NCBI GenBank assembly: GCA_013378335.1 | Contig: CP040556.1 | Span: 496,001-560,000 of the forward strand | Length of the DNA stretch: 64,000 bases | Source of the DNA: Streptococcus sanguinis | GTDB taxonomy: Bacteria > Bacillota > Bacilli > Lactobacillales > Streptococcaceae | Direction of reading: 5' to 3' | Shown here: positions 17,401-24,703 of the stretch, piece after piece | Layout: each line of letters opens with the position of its first letter | How positions within the stretch are numbered: position 1 is the stretch's first letter | The notes under the pieces: model-generated | Seen by the model: the letters and a program-made list of their open reading frames with translations, nothing else | Database searches by the model: none | Told to the model about the DNA's origin: nothing | Made by a program: the position numbers and the translations under genes

Positions 17401-18994
17401 ACCAGATGTACCAGGTGCTAAAGAGCAGCAGATTACCTTTAAGCTACAGATCGATACCCAGAAGCCTTTGATTAGCTCAGGCTATATCAGTACCAAGGAT
17501 GGTGCGGAAACCTTTACGGCTCGCAAGCCAAAAGATGTTGGAAACGGCGGTATTTTGAGAGAACAGGTCTTCTATCTGCAAGCAGATGAAAAAGGGAAAG
17601 AGACCTATAAAGCTGTGGATGATTTTGGCATTGAGCGTGATTACGAGCGTCGGGTTTACATCTCAGCCAATGCGGATGGCAGCTACACCTTGCCAAAAGG
17701 AGTGGACAAGTCTAAGATTTTCTATGTGGTAGAGGACTATGCGGGCAACCGTGATGCCATAGCTCTGTCAGAACTAGTCAGTGCTGAAAATGATGGGCGC
17801 ATCCGTGTCGCTCTGGTAGATGTTAATACGCATCAAGATGTATCGTCGACCTTTGTCTATCGAATCAGGGATAGCAAGGGCAAGTATGTCGAACTGGACA
17901 AGGGCAAGCAAATCAATGCTCTGCCGTTTGGACGCTACACAGCTGAGATCTTTACTTATGATAAGGATGAGCTTCGTTTCTACAGCGCTCTGACTCAGGA
18001 GTTTGAGCTGACAGCCCAAGATAGCTTTAAGACGATTGAGTTTCTAGTCAAGAAGCTAGTCTTTGCACCGGTCAGCGTTGCCTTTGATCAAGCTGTTCCG
18101 AAGAATACTCAAGTGGTTCTCAAGAATAACAATGGCGATGCCTATACGCTTCCAGCAGAACTGTTTGGCAAGCATGCCTTTGGAAGATCTGTAGCAGCTG
18201 GATTCTACTCTGTCTTTGTCAACCTACCGACTGGCTACGAGCTCTGGGAAACTGAGCCGACTGTTGAGGTCAAAGAGGGCAAGAATAACCTGCTCAAGCT
18301 GGGAGTTATCGTCAAGTCAGGCTTGCTGGCGGCTGTCAATCAGCAGTCTAGTCTGGTCGGCACTGCTCAGTATTACAATGCTTCTGCAGCGAAGCGCACA
18401 GCCTACGACCAAGCATATCAGGCAGCCAAGGAAGCTTTGACAAGTAAACTTACTCAAGCGCAAGTTGATGCCGTAAGAGCAAAACTAGAAACAGCATCTG
18501 CTAATCTAGACGGCAAGGACTCTGACCTTGCTGCGGTTAAAGCAGCTGTGGAGGCTTATGCAGCTACCACTAAGACAGGTGCTTATGCCAATGCTAAGGA
18601 TAGAACTCGTCGCGCTTATGACAAGGCCTTCCAAGCAGTGGCCCTGCTCTTGGTGCAGGACAAGGTGACCCAGGAGCAAATTGATACTGCCCTAGCTCAG
18701 CTGACTACAGCAGAGAAGAAGCTAGATGGCAAGGCGACGAACTTTACTAATCTCAAGAAGCTAGTCGATGATGAAGTGCATTACCAAGCCATCAGCAATA
18801 AGTTTATCTATGCGACTGATGCGGTGAAGGCGGCTTATCTAGAGGCTTATGCACAGGCTAAGGAAGTTTTGGCTAATCCAGGTGCCAGCCAGGAAGATGT
18901 CAAAGAAGCCATCGCCAATCTCAGAGCAGCCAAGAGAAAACTTGATGGCAGAAAGCCAAGAGTTGTGAGACCGAAAAAACCTAAACAAGTCTAA
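14474..18994 (+). CDS. Cell-surface subtilisin-like serine protease (C5a peptidase-like)
   Basis: This 1506-residue secreted protease starts with a YSIRK-type signal (FSLRKYKFGLASVLLG, residues 6-21; cleavage likely after AQA near 33). A Ser/Thr/Ala/Pro-rich region follows (35-170), then an S8 catalytic domain with D203 (IIDSGLD), H269 (SHGMH) and S597 (GTSMATPH), split by a PA domain around 440-540. Fn3-like and beta-rich C5a-peptidase-type domains follow to about 1290, then three FIVAR-like helical repeats of about 65 residues (from about 1295), each ending near LDGK/LDGR. The C-terminus is basic (RVVRPKKPKQV) with no LPXTG motif or membrane anchor. The SD AAGGAG precedes ATG 14474. Host complement factor or surface-protein processing is inferred from the family. 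Confidence 0.92.
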   Translation: MQRQRFSLRKYKFGLASVLLGTALVFGAGQAQADEQATTSSSGQVQPTTAVVSATESASQAVTPESQPATQAPVEKATPASSESATSSTDQASQPSKTEAKEASATPVEKGATSSSEEASSSAEKVTQPSATETKSTVQANPTVESPAAENSEKPAANPDSVAESPTSRDAKPSSISTNEIIKVPQTWSQGYKGQGRVVAIIDSGLDVHHEVLRISDPSKAKYQTEAALEEAKKKAGIDYGKWYNSKVVYAYNYIDGDDNIKEKNSYSHGMHVTGISVGNPNKKAPNDEYVYGVAPEAQVMFMRVFSDRQRTTSDAIYIKAIDDAVALGADTINMSLGSATGSTVDVSPSLQAAIERARAKGVSVIIAAGNDNTFGSEYSKPLVENPDYGLVGSPSTVESSISVASVNNTVLTEEVMEVRGLEKNDKLLNGHFSYSMGETNATFEKGKEYEYVHVGLGREEDFAGKDLTGKLALIQRGSFTFAEKVRNAISHGAVGALIYNNVDGANLTMSLDSESKKVPSAFISKEYGEALAAGNYKVVFNGLKVNRPHPGAGSLSDFSSWGVTTDGLLKPDVTAPGGDIYSSLNDNTYGSMKGTSMATPHVAGVAALVKEYLLQHYPELTPAQNADLVKALIMSTAKLHVNKETGAYTSPRQQGAGIVDTAAAISTGLYVTGDNQYPSVSLGNVQDSFTFDVTVHNITDKDRTLKMIVNTNTDAVKDGYFTLTPRKLTETVWPEVTVKAHSSQKVTVKVNTAKFAEELIKQMPNGYFLEGFVRFVDPADDGDVVSLPFMGFRGQFQDLPAVERPIYDLVQEGKSGFYYPVPEDKSILSDDNVSSLVTESNDKLYSTGRTAARSSIVLGTAENADGKHVLQLGADGKIRLAFSPNGDGNQDSIQYRTVLYRNINNLTASVYTADDKDYRFPIWQSSTIKEGRKNYYSGQSDNPKSYLLEDTYWDGRDSKGEKLEDGLYTYVVRYTPDVPGAKEQQITFKLQIDTQKPLISSGYISTKDGAETFTARKPKDVGNGGILREQVFYLQADEKGKETYKAVDDFGIERDYERRVYISANADGSYTLPKGVDKSKIFYVVEDYAGNRDAIALSELVSAENDGRIRVALVDVNTHQDVSSTFVYRIRDSKGKYVELDKGKQINALPFGRYTAEIFTYDKDELRFYSALTQEFELTAQDSFKTIEFLVKKLVFAPVSVAFDQAVPKNTQVVLKNNNGDAYTLPAELFGKHAFGRSVAAGFYSVFVNLPTGYELWETEPTVEVKEGKNNLLKLGVIVKSGLLAAVNQQSSLVGTAQYYNASAAKRTAYDQAYQAAKEALTSKLTQAQVDAVRAKLETASANLDGKDSDLAAVKAAVEAYAATTKTGAYANAKDRTRRAYDKAFQAVALLLVQDKVTQEQIDTALAQLTTAEKKLDGKATNFTNLKKLVDDEVHYQAISNKFIYATDAVKAAYLEAYAQAKEVLANPGASQEDVKEAIANLRAAKRKLDGRKPRVVRPKKPKQV

Positions 18995-19045
18995 TTGGTT
19001 TTCAAGTGAGTTAAAAGAACCTGAGACAAAATAGTTCTCAGCCAC

Positions 19046-19087
19046 AAAAAAGCTAGAGATTCCCAATTGCGGACCTCTAGCTTTTTA
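19046..19087. terminator. Bidirectional terminator between subtilase and IS1182 transposase
   Basis: An AGCTAGAG (19051-19058) / CTCTAGCT (19075-19082) stem is flanked by A-run and T-run, so it can serve both converging genes. Confidence 0.8.
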
Positions 19088-20611
19088 ATTTTGACTCCTT
19101 CTCTTATTGTATTTTAGGAGGTTATTAGCCATGAGCACCAATCCCATGTCAATTTTAACCTGCCGTCTGCCTCTTAGGTTACATCTCTTGTAACCCAAAC
19201 AAGCCTTTATCTGCCCAAAGACAGGTTCCACATCAATCTTACGTTGAGCGAAAATCTGTCTACCTTCGGGAGATAAAAGCGCTTGGCATTCTTTAGCTTT
19301 CAAGTCTTGATAACGTTCGTTGATATACAGTCCCTTTTGAGGGGCTGATTCAGGTTCATCAGCGTAGTAAACCTTGATTTCCTGTTGAAAGTCCATCTGT
19401 GTTTTCTGATGTTTGATATGATGAAAACGATAGCACCAGCCATCAGGATGTGTGTAGCTATCCTCCTTGTCATCATAGTGCCAATTCGCTAAGTTTCTAG
19501 CCGACTGTTTATACCCTTTCTTCTGTTCCTTATCAAACATGGCATATTTAATCAGATGGTTGACCTCCTTTTCATCTAAACGAAGGAGGTTCTCTTCACT
19601 TCCATATCCAGCATCGGCGACAACTGTCTTCAAGTCATGTGGATAGCTTTCTAAAAAAGGCAACAGCGTTCTGGTATCTGTTGGATTTGGATAGATATCA
19701 TAGTGTAGGACGAACTGATTTTTCGTAGCGATTTGTAGGTTGTAGCCAGGTTTGAGTTGACCATTTCTCATATGATCCTCCTTCATCCGCATAAAAGTGG
19801 CATCTGGATCGGTTTTGGAAAAGCTGTTACAACCATTAAAAGTTTCTTGATAATTCTCATATTTCTCAGCACGCACTGAAAAGTCATCCTTTACTTTACG
19901 CAGGACTTTCTTGAGTTTCCGACCTTGGGTTTTCCGTTTATCCTTTCCTTTAACGGGTACCTCTTCAATGTCTTGGCTCAGTTTTGCCAATTCTTCTTCA
20001 AGGACTTGAGCGAACTCGGTCAACTGTTCTGAAGTAATCGATTCTTTTTCATCCAGCACAATCGCTTGATGGATAAGGGGTGTGATTTCTTCTTGGAAAT
20101 AGACCTGTATCTGTTCTTGAAGTTTGACGGAAAACTTGTCTGTGGCCTTTTTCCATACGAAACTATACTTGTTGGCGTTGGCTTCAATCTTAGTCCCATC
20201 AATAAACAGACAATCTAAAGTTACTAACTCTTCTAATTTCAAACGAAGATTGAGGTCAATGAAAAGATCACGAATGAGGTCTTCCATCCCCGCAACGACT
20301 CGAAAGCGATTGATGGTGCGGTAACTGACAAGCAACTGTCCTGTTAAGTACTGCATGGCAATGTTTTCAATCATCATTTTTTCGATTTTTCGTCCAGAGA
20401 AAATCCCTTGTGAATAGGCAAATAGAAGAGTAGATACAAGCATTTTAGGGTGATAAGACGGGCGACCGAAGGCTTGATAGAAGGCATGGAAGTGACAATC
20501 CTCCAAGGAATTCACCACTTTTTCAATGGTAAAGACGAGATGGTCTTGTGGCAAGAAAGAACTGATTTCTAGTGGTAAAGTTGTTTGATTTGTGTTATAG
20601 TGAATATGCAT
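19085..20611 (-). CDS. IS1182 family transposase
   Basis: The 508-residue DDE transposase has the IS1182-type N-terminal helical domain (FYQAFGRPSYHPKMLVS), the first catalytic Asp in CLFIDGTKIEANANK, the ADAGYGSEEN segment with the second Asp, and a C-terminal EPVFGQIKACLGYKR block with the Glu. It is full length, without frameshifts, so it may be active. It faces the subtilase and ends at the shared terminator. I did not find clear terminal inverted repeats; the right side abuts the palindromic repeat at 20676. Confidence 0.9.
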   Translation of the reverse strand: MHIHYNTNQTTLPLEISSFLPQDHLVFTIEKVVNSLEDCHFHAFYQAFGRPSYHPKMLVSTLLFAYSQGIFSGRKIEKMMIENIAMQYLTGQLLVSYRTINRFRVVAGMEDLIRDLFIDLNLRLKLEELVTLDCLFIDGTKIEANANKYSFVWKKATDKFSVKLQEQIQVYFQEEITPLIHQAIVLDEKESITSEQLTEFAQVLEEELAKLSQDIEEVPVKGKDKRKTQGRKLKKVLRKVKDDFSVRAEKYENYQETFNGCNSFSKTDPDATFMRMKEDHMRNGQLKPGYNLQIATKNQFVLHYDIYPNPTDTRTLLPFLESYPHDLKTVVADAGYGSEENLLRLDEKEVNHLIKYAMFDKEQKKGYKQSARNLANWHYDDKEDSYTHPDGWCYRFHHIKHQKTQMDFQQEIKVYYADEPESAPQKGLYINERYQDLKAKECQALLSPEGRQIFAQRKIDVEPVFGQIKACLGYKRCNLRGRRQVKIDMGLVLMANNLLKYNKRRSQN

Positions 20612-20675
20612 GAGATAGCCTTTCTAAATGGTTTATTGGGTAATTCTATTTTACCAAGACTATCACAACCATGCA

Positions 20676-20846
20676 AAAGAGTCTGGGATAAAAGTCCAGC
20701 CTTAAATATAAAAAGCGAACAAAACTAGTTTTCTGGTAATCAGAATTCTGCTTTGTTCGCTTTTCGCATTTAATTATAGATTTGAAGGGCTTAATAATTA
20801 AGATTTTTAAAAATTGAAATCTTTTTGTCCCAAACTCTTTTTTTGG
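20676..20846 (+). repeat. Dispersed palindromic repeat, copy A
   Basis: About 165 bp bounded by inverted termini (GAGTCTGGGATAAAAG and CTTTTTGTCCCAAACTC), with an internal hairpin AAAGCGAACAAA / TTTGTTCGCTTT and a second AT-rich fold. It is nearly identical to copies B (34266-34428, inverted) and C (53900-54066). It has no coding capacity. The structure resembles a MITE/RUP-type element. Confidence 0.85.
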
Positions 20847-21050
20847 AAGCTAAAGAACTTTTGTCCCAAGTTCTGGTGATGTGGGCTTATAGCCCTCGTC
20901 CAAACCACCCGTTAGACAGGTGGTTATTGGCAAAATAAAGACTCTTAGAATACTGTTATATCGGCAATTCTAAGAGTTCATAATTATTATCTTCTATCCC
21001 AAAATTTTTCTATATTTTGAAAGACTGGAACCAAAGTGTTCCACTCTTTT
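20847..21050. other. Non-coding stretch with three hairpins
   Basis: There is no gene here. Seen are AGAACTTTTGTCCCAAGTTCT-like pairing near 20868-20886, an ACCACC/GGTGGT stem near 20907-20932, and a strong ACTCTTAGAAT/ATTCTAAGAGT stem near 20940-20980. The first repeats the TTTGTCCCAA motif of the neighbouring repeat and may be a degenerate relic. The last could end minus-strand merR transcription, although no clear T-run is seen. Confidence 0.45.
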
Positions 21051-21401
21051 TTATTTGTCTTCAGAATTCAATGGCCTGTCTTCCAAATGATTGGATAAAT
21101 TTTTGAACATATCATTCAAAGTAGACAGACGTTTTTCAACTTTTTTAACAGAAGCTTCTAAGGTGAAACCTTCTTCTAGCATTTCTTGAATTAAAAGTAT
21201 TTTTTTGATATTCATATAATCATATCTTCTGGTTGTTCCCCCTTTCTTGTTTTGAGAGTGGATGATTCCTTTTTCTTCCCAATAACGGATTTTTCGAATA
21301 GGGATACCAGTGATTTTAGAAACCTCACCGATACCGACAACTAATTTTTTTAGGAGTTTGACATCTAATAATGCCGAATAATCTTCGTTTCTTTTTTCCA
21401 T
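21051..21401 (-). CDS. MerR family transcriptional regulator
   Basis: The 116-residue protein has a MerR-type winged helix (VGIGEVSKITGIPIRKIRYWEEKGII, residues 21-46), a wing region with TTRRYDY, then a helical dimerisation stretch. A short C-terminal tail lacks cysteines typical of metal sensors. The SD AAAAGGA precedes ATG 21401. It is divergent from the MFS transporter gene, so it probably controls the shared intergenic region. The ligand is unknown. Confidence 0.88.
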   Translation of the reverse strand: MEKRNEDYSALLDVKLLKKLVVGIGEVSKITGIPIRKIRYWEEKGIIHSQNKKGGTTRRYDYMNIKKILLIQEMLEEGFTLEASVKKVEKRLSTLNDMFKNLSNHLEDRPLNSEDK

Positions 21402-21470
21402 AAAACAAGTCCTTTTAAGTTTTGTTGATACCTCTATTTTACAATATTGAGAGTAGAACTACAATTTTTC

Positions 21471-21517
21471 TTGACTTTAATATGTATTTATATTACAATA
21501 GATGTAGTTTTTCTACA
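21471..21517 (+). promoter_or_regulatory. MFS promoter and candidate MerR operator
   Basis: TTGACT (21471-21476), 17-base spacer, TACAAT. The palindrome TGTAG-TTTTT-CTACA (about 21503-21517) lies just past the -10, and a related GTAG-AA-CTAC lies near 21451-21460 upstream of the -35. The repeated half-site GTAG/CTAC makes both candidate operators for the divergent regulator; this is inference. Confidence 0.5.
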
Positions 21518-21551
21518 TAAAATGTTTATTTGTTTCGGGGAGGGATTGGAA

Positions 21552-22730
21552 ATGAAAGAAAATCAATTCAAAATAAATGAAATAAGTTTAGCCATTCTAT
21601 TATTTTGGTGTGGCCTTATAGTTGTCGCCAGTAATTACATAACGATTCCTTTAATGTCTGCTTTTACTCAGCAGTTTCATGTTAGTGCAGAACAGACAGC
21701 TTGGTTGGGAACAAGTTTTTCTTTTGCCTATGCTTTAAGCTGTCTCTTAGTTGGTGTTTTATCTGATCGATTTGGCAGAAAAAGAATTATGGTTGGAGGG
21801 TTGATCTTATTATCAGTTATTACTCTTATCATTCCTTTTGGCAATCAGTTGTCTTGGTTAATTATGGGACGGATCATGCAGGGCATAGCCGCATCTAGCT
21901 TTGCCCCTGTAGCTGTTGTTTATATTTCCGAAAAATTTTCAAAAGAGATTAAAGGGACAGTTGTAGGCCTTGTCAGTGCCAGTTTTTTGATTTCGGCAAT
22001 TGTCGGGCAAATTATGAGTGCTTACATTAGTCGGTTGTTGAACTGGCAGGCTGTCTTTTGTACATTTGGAATAATTTATTTGCTAACAGCCCTAATCTTA
22101 TATAGCTATGCTTCACCTGTTTCTAACCAAAGTAAAGGAATTCTATTTTCTCAATTGTTTAGACATTATTGGGAGGTATTAAGGAAAAAGAATTTAATCA
22201 AGCTTTATCTGATTGCTCTGACTTTATTATTTGCATTTGTAGCTTTTTACACCGTTTTAGAGGGTTATTCAGTTCATACATTTCATTTAAGTAAAGATAA
22301 TATTTTTAAGATAAGAGCTTTAGGTATGATTGGCATGTTATTTGCTCCTTTTGCGGATAAATTAGCTAGAAAATTTGATATAAAATGTTTACTCATCCTT
22401 TCTTTGCTGTTTTCGCTTGTATCCCTTTTTATTATTGCTTTTTGTCCATATCTCAATGTATTGATTATAATGAGTCTTTTATTTGTAGCAGGAATTTCAA
22501 TCATTGTTCCCACTTTAATTATTTTAGTGGGAAGGTTTGGACAGAATCAAGCTGGAATCGCTGTCTCTTTTTACACCTTTATTTTGTTCTTAGGTGCTAG
22601 TTTTGGACCGATTGCAGGTGTTCAGTTATTGACTGTACTGGGAGCAAAAGCAACCTTTTTGACTTTAGCTTTATTATTGTTGTTCAGTATGCTTGTTGCA
22701 TTTACTTTGGATATTAAAGGAGAACAGTAG
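21552..22730 (+). CDS. MFS transporter (drug-efflux type)
   Basis: The 392-residue protein has 12 predicted membrane helices and the MFS loop 2-3 motif (VLSDRFGRKRIMVGG, near residues 68-82), which fits the drug:H+ antiporter group (AraJ/YdhP-like). The SD GGGGAGG (21536-21542) supports ATG 21552; an upstream ATG at 21447 lies in the promoter. It is divergent from the MerR regulator and is followed 1 base later by an NmrA-like gene, suggesting a regulated efflux/detoxification operon. The segment is AT-rich relative to core genes, suggesting transfer. Confidence 0.9.
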   Translation: MKENQFKINEISLAILLFWCGLIVVASNYITIPLMSAFTQQFHVSAEQTAWLGTSFSFAYALSCLLVGVLSDRFGRKRIMVGGLILLSVITLIIPFGNQLSWLIMGRIMQGIAASSFAPVAVVYISEKFSKEIKGTVVGLVSASFLISAIVGQIMSAYISRLLNWQAVFCTFGIIYLLTALILYSYASPVSNQSKGILFSQLFRHYWEVLRKKNLIKLYLIALTLLFAFVAFYTVLEGYSVHTFHLSKDNIFKIRALGMIGMLFAPFADKLARKFDIKCLLILSLLFSLVSLFIIAFCPYLNVLIIMSLLFVAGISIIVPTLIILVGRFGQNQAGIAVSFYTFILFLGASFGPIAGVQLLTVLGAKATFLTLALLLLFSMLVAFTLDIKGEQ

Positions 22731-22731
22731 T

Positions 22732-23391
22732 ATGAAGAGAGTACTGGTATTAGGAGCAACTGGCAGGACAGGAAACTTTGTTATAAAAGAATTGTCCAAA
22801 TACAAATCTATTCAGTTAATTGCTGGCTTAAGAAGTCAAAAAGATAAAGAAAGACTGCCCAAGATAAATGCAGCCATAGAGACAGTAGTGATTGATATTG
22901 ATGACGTCTGCAGTTTACGTGAGGCTCTTACTGACAGTGACATAGTTGTTCAAGCCATTCGTTTACGGGGAGATATATCAGAGAATTCTTTAATTCAACT
23001 GGATCAACGGATCCATCAGGCCTTTAATCCATCAAGGAAAACTCATCTTGTTACGGTTGGAGGCGCAGGGGCTCTAAAATTAGAAGCAAATCAGCGTTTT
23101 TGGGAGAATGAATATTTTCCAAGACAAACTCTGCCTAGAGGAATTGCTCATGCTAGGCTTAGAGACTATTTGGAAAAGTCATTTTTTAACCACACTTGGA
23201 CCTATTTGATTCCTCCGCCAGTTTATGTTGCTGAAGGGGCAAGAACTGGCAGTTATAACCGCTACAGTTCGGCTCAAAAAGAAGACTTTTTTCTCAGTAA
23301 ATCCATTTCTTATGCAGACTTTGCTTTGGCGATAGGAAATGCTGTAATGGAAGAGTGGCAGGGTGTTTACTTGATTGCAGAAAAGGAATGA
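22732..23391 (+). CDS. NAD(P)H-binding protein (NmrA/SDR-like)
   Basis: The 219-residue protein starts with a Rossmann motif (VLVLGATGRTGNFV, residues 4-17) and has the VTVGGAGALKL segment of the YwnB/NmrA-like atypical SDR group. These proteins bind NAD(P)H and act as oxidoreductases or redox sensors. ATG 22732 follows GGAGAACA with the MFS stop between, so it is co-transcribed with the transporter. The specific substrate is unknown. Confidence 0.87.
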   Translation: MKRVLVLGATGRTGNFVIKELSKYKSIQLIAGLRSQKDKERLPKINAAIETVVIDIDDVCSLREALTDSDIVVQAIRLRGDISENSLIQLDQRIHQAFNPSRKTHLVTVGGAGALKLEANQRFWENEYFPRQTLPRGIAHARLRDYLEKSFFNHTWTYLIPPPVYVAEGARTGSYNRYSSAQKEDFFLSKSISYADFALAIGNAVMEEWQGVYLIAEKE

Positions 23392-23468
23392 TATTTCATT
23401 TAATTGTTTCAATCAGCTTGGTAAGGCTTGCATTCATTTTTAGTCTAGGGTACTTTTTTGATAAGTAT

Positions 23469-23690
23469 TTTACATTAGGTCTATTTTCTGATATAATCTT
23501 TTTTAGAAAGAATTCTCATTGTCTACTTTTTAGCGAGTTCGGGATAGTGTGAGCCGGATAGGGAAGCAGTGCAGATGGCGCTTTCGGTTATCATTTCAAA
23601 AGTAATGAAGTAATAAATTAGGGTGGAACCGCGTCTTGACGCCCCTAGGTTGAAGAGCCTAGGAGTGTCGGATGTGGTTCTTTTGCGTAC
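23469..23690 (+). promoter_or_regulatory. T-box riboswitch leader with promoter (probably glycine)
   Basis: The promoter is TTTACA (23469-23474), 17 bases, TATAAT (23492-23497). The leader contains the T-box core TTAGGGTGGAACCGCG (about 23618-23633). A terminator stem follows (CCCTAGG/CCTAGG core with outer AACCGCG/TGTGGTT pairing) ending in TTTT near 23687. The short distance from Stem I to the T-box fits the glyQS class lacking Stem II, and a GGC at 23577-23579 is a candidate glycine specifier. It would switch on the downstream genes when uncharged tRNA accumulates. Confidence 0.88.
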
Positions 23691-23720
23691 TGAGTCTATT
23701 GTTCGAAAGAAAGGAGATCC

Positions 23721-24482
23721 ATGGAGAACCTTTATCTTGTAAAAGATGAGAATCAATTAGTAGCTTTTCGAGATTTCGTTGCAAAGAATGCCGCAAAGTT
23801 GCAGGATTATCTGGCTTTTTTAAAAGACGAGTTTGCGGTTTATGACTTGCCACAAGCCATCATTTGGTCCGATTTTGATTCTGCTACGCAGATCATTCGT
23901 GAAAATCCTGTGCCGGCTTATACAAATGATAAGCGGATGGTTATGACTCCCGAGTTGCCGATTTGGAAAGAATTGTATCTCCTTCAGTTGGAGAATTACA
24001 AGACCTCTCACCAAACTCGAGCAATAGAAAGCCACTATAAGTCTTTGTCAGGAAATTCCCTCTTGCAGATTGTAGGCCATGAGTTGGCTCATTGGTCAGA
24101 GCATTTTTTAGATGACTTTGATGTATACGGTGCCTATATCTGGTTTGAAGAAGGTATGGCTGAGTATATTAGTCGCAAGTATTTCTTTACAGATGAGGAA
24201 TTTCAAGCAGAAAAAGCATGTAATCAGTCTCTCGTAAAGCTCTTTCAGAAAAAGCACGGTTGGCACTCATTGAATGATTTCGGTACTTCGACTTATCAAG
24301 GGAATTATGCTAGTATTTTTTACGAATACTGGCGCAGTTTTTTGACAGTTGACAAGTTAGTAGAAAATCTAGGCAGTGTGCAAGCGGTCTTTAATTCTTA
24401 TCATCGTTGGGAAAATACAGATAAAACACTTCCCTTGTTGGATTGGTTCATACAGCAGAAAATAATAGACAAAGAGATATAA
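23721..24482 (+). CDS. Gluzincin-like zinc metalloprotein under T-box control
   Basis: The 253-residue protein contains HExxH (GHELAHWSEHF, around residues 115-125) and, about 20 residues later, FEEGMAEYISR with a Glu in the position of the third zinc ligand of gluzincin peptidases. There is no signal peptide or membrane helix, so it should be cytosolic. It sits directly behind the T-box leader and ahead of glyQ-glyS in the same direction, so its expression probably rises on glycine starvation. The SD AAAGGAG (23710-23716) precedes ATG 23721. The family name is not recognised and the substrate is unknown. Confidence 0.75.
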   Translation: MENLYLVKDENQLVAFRDFVAKNAAKLQDYLAFLKDEFAVYDLPQAIIWSDFDSATQIIRENPVPAYTNDKRMVMTPELPIWKELYLLQLENYKTSHQTRAIESHYKSLSGNSLLQIVGHELAHWSEHFLDDFDVYGAYIWFEEGMAEYISRKYFFTDEEFQAEKACNQSLVKLFQKKHGWHSLNDFGTSTYQGNYASIFYEYWRSFLTVDKLVENLGSVQAVFNSYHRWENTDKTLPLLDWFIQQKIIDKEI

Positions 24483-24484
24483 AC

Positions 24485-24703
24485 AAACTAAAGGAGTAAA
24501 AAATGTCTAAAAAATTAACATTTCACCTCGCCAAAGTCAATTGCGAACCTAAGGGTTCGATTGACTGACGACAACCGCTAGGGGCGGTTTGTCTAGGCGA
24601 TGTGCTAGCTTTTCAAAAGGGAAATAATCGTTCCCTTTTGAACGCTTCGCAAGAATCTCAAGAAACTAAAGGAGTAACAAATGTCTAAGAAATTAACATT
24701 TCA
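24485..24703 (+). repeat. 41-bp direct repeat of the glyQ start flanking a structured 137-bp insert
   Basis: Bases 24485-24525 repeat 24663-24703 with two mismatches. Each copy holds the SD AAAGGAG, an ATG and the first codons of glyQ (MSKKLTF). The upstream copy runs into a 21-codon frame (MSKKLTFHLAKV... stop near 24568). The 137 bases between (24526-24662) hold several hairpins, including a 12-bp perfect stem TTCAAAAGGGAA/TTCCCTTTTGAA, a CGAACC/GGTTCG stem and an AACCGC/GCGGTT stem, enclosed by TCGCC/GGCGA. It looks like a small inserted element that duplicated its target. Confidence 0.75.

Noticed and set aside
18380..18960. Repeated DNA at the subtilase 3' end as a possible tandem repeat or mobile element.
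   Set aside because: It encodes diverged FIVAR-like protein repeats; nucleotide similarity between units is low.
24526..24610. tRNA-like look of the insert before glyQ (GGTTCGA with several stems).
   Set aside because: The order and spacing of stems do not fit D, anticodon and T arms, and no acceptor stem with a plausible 3' end forms.
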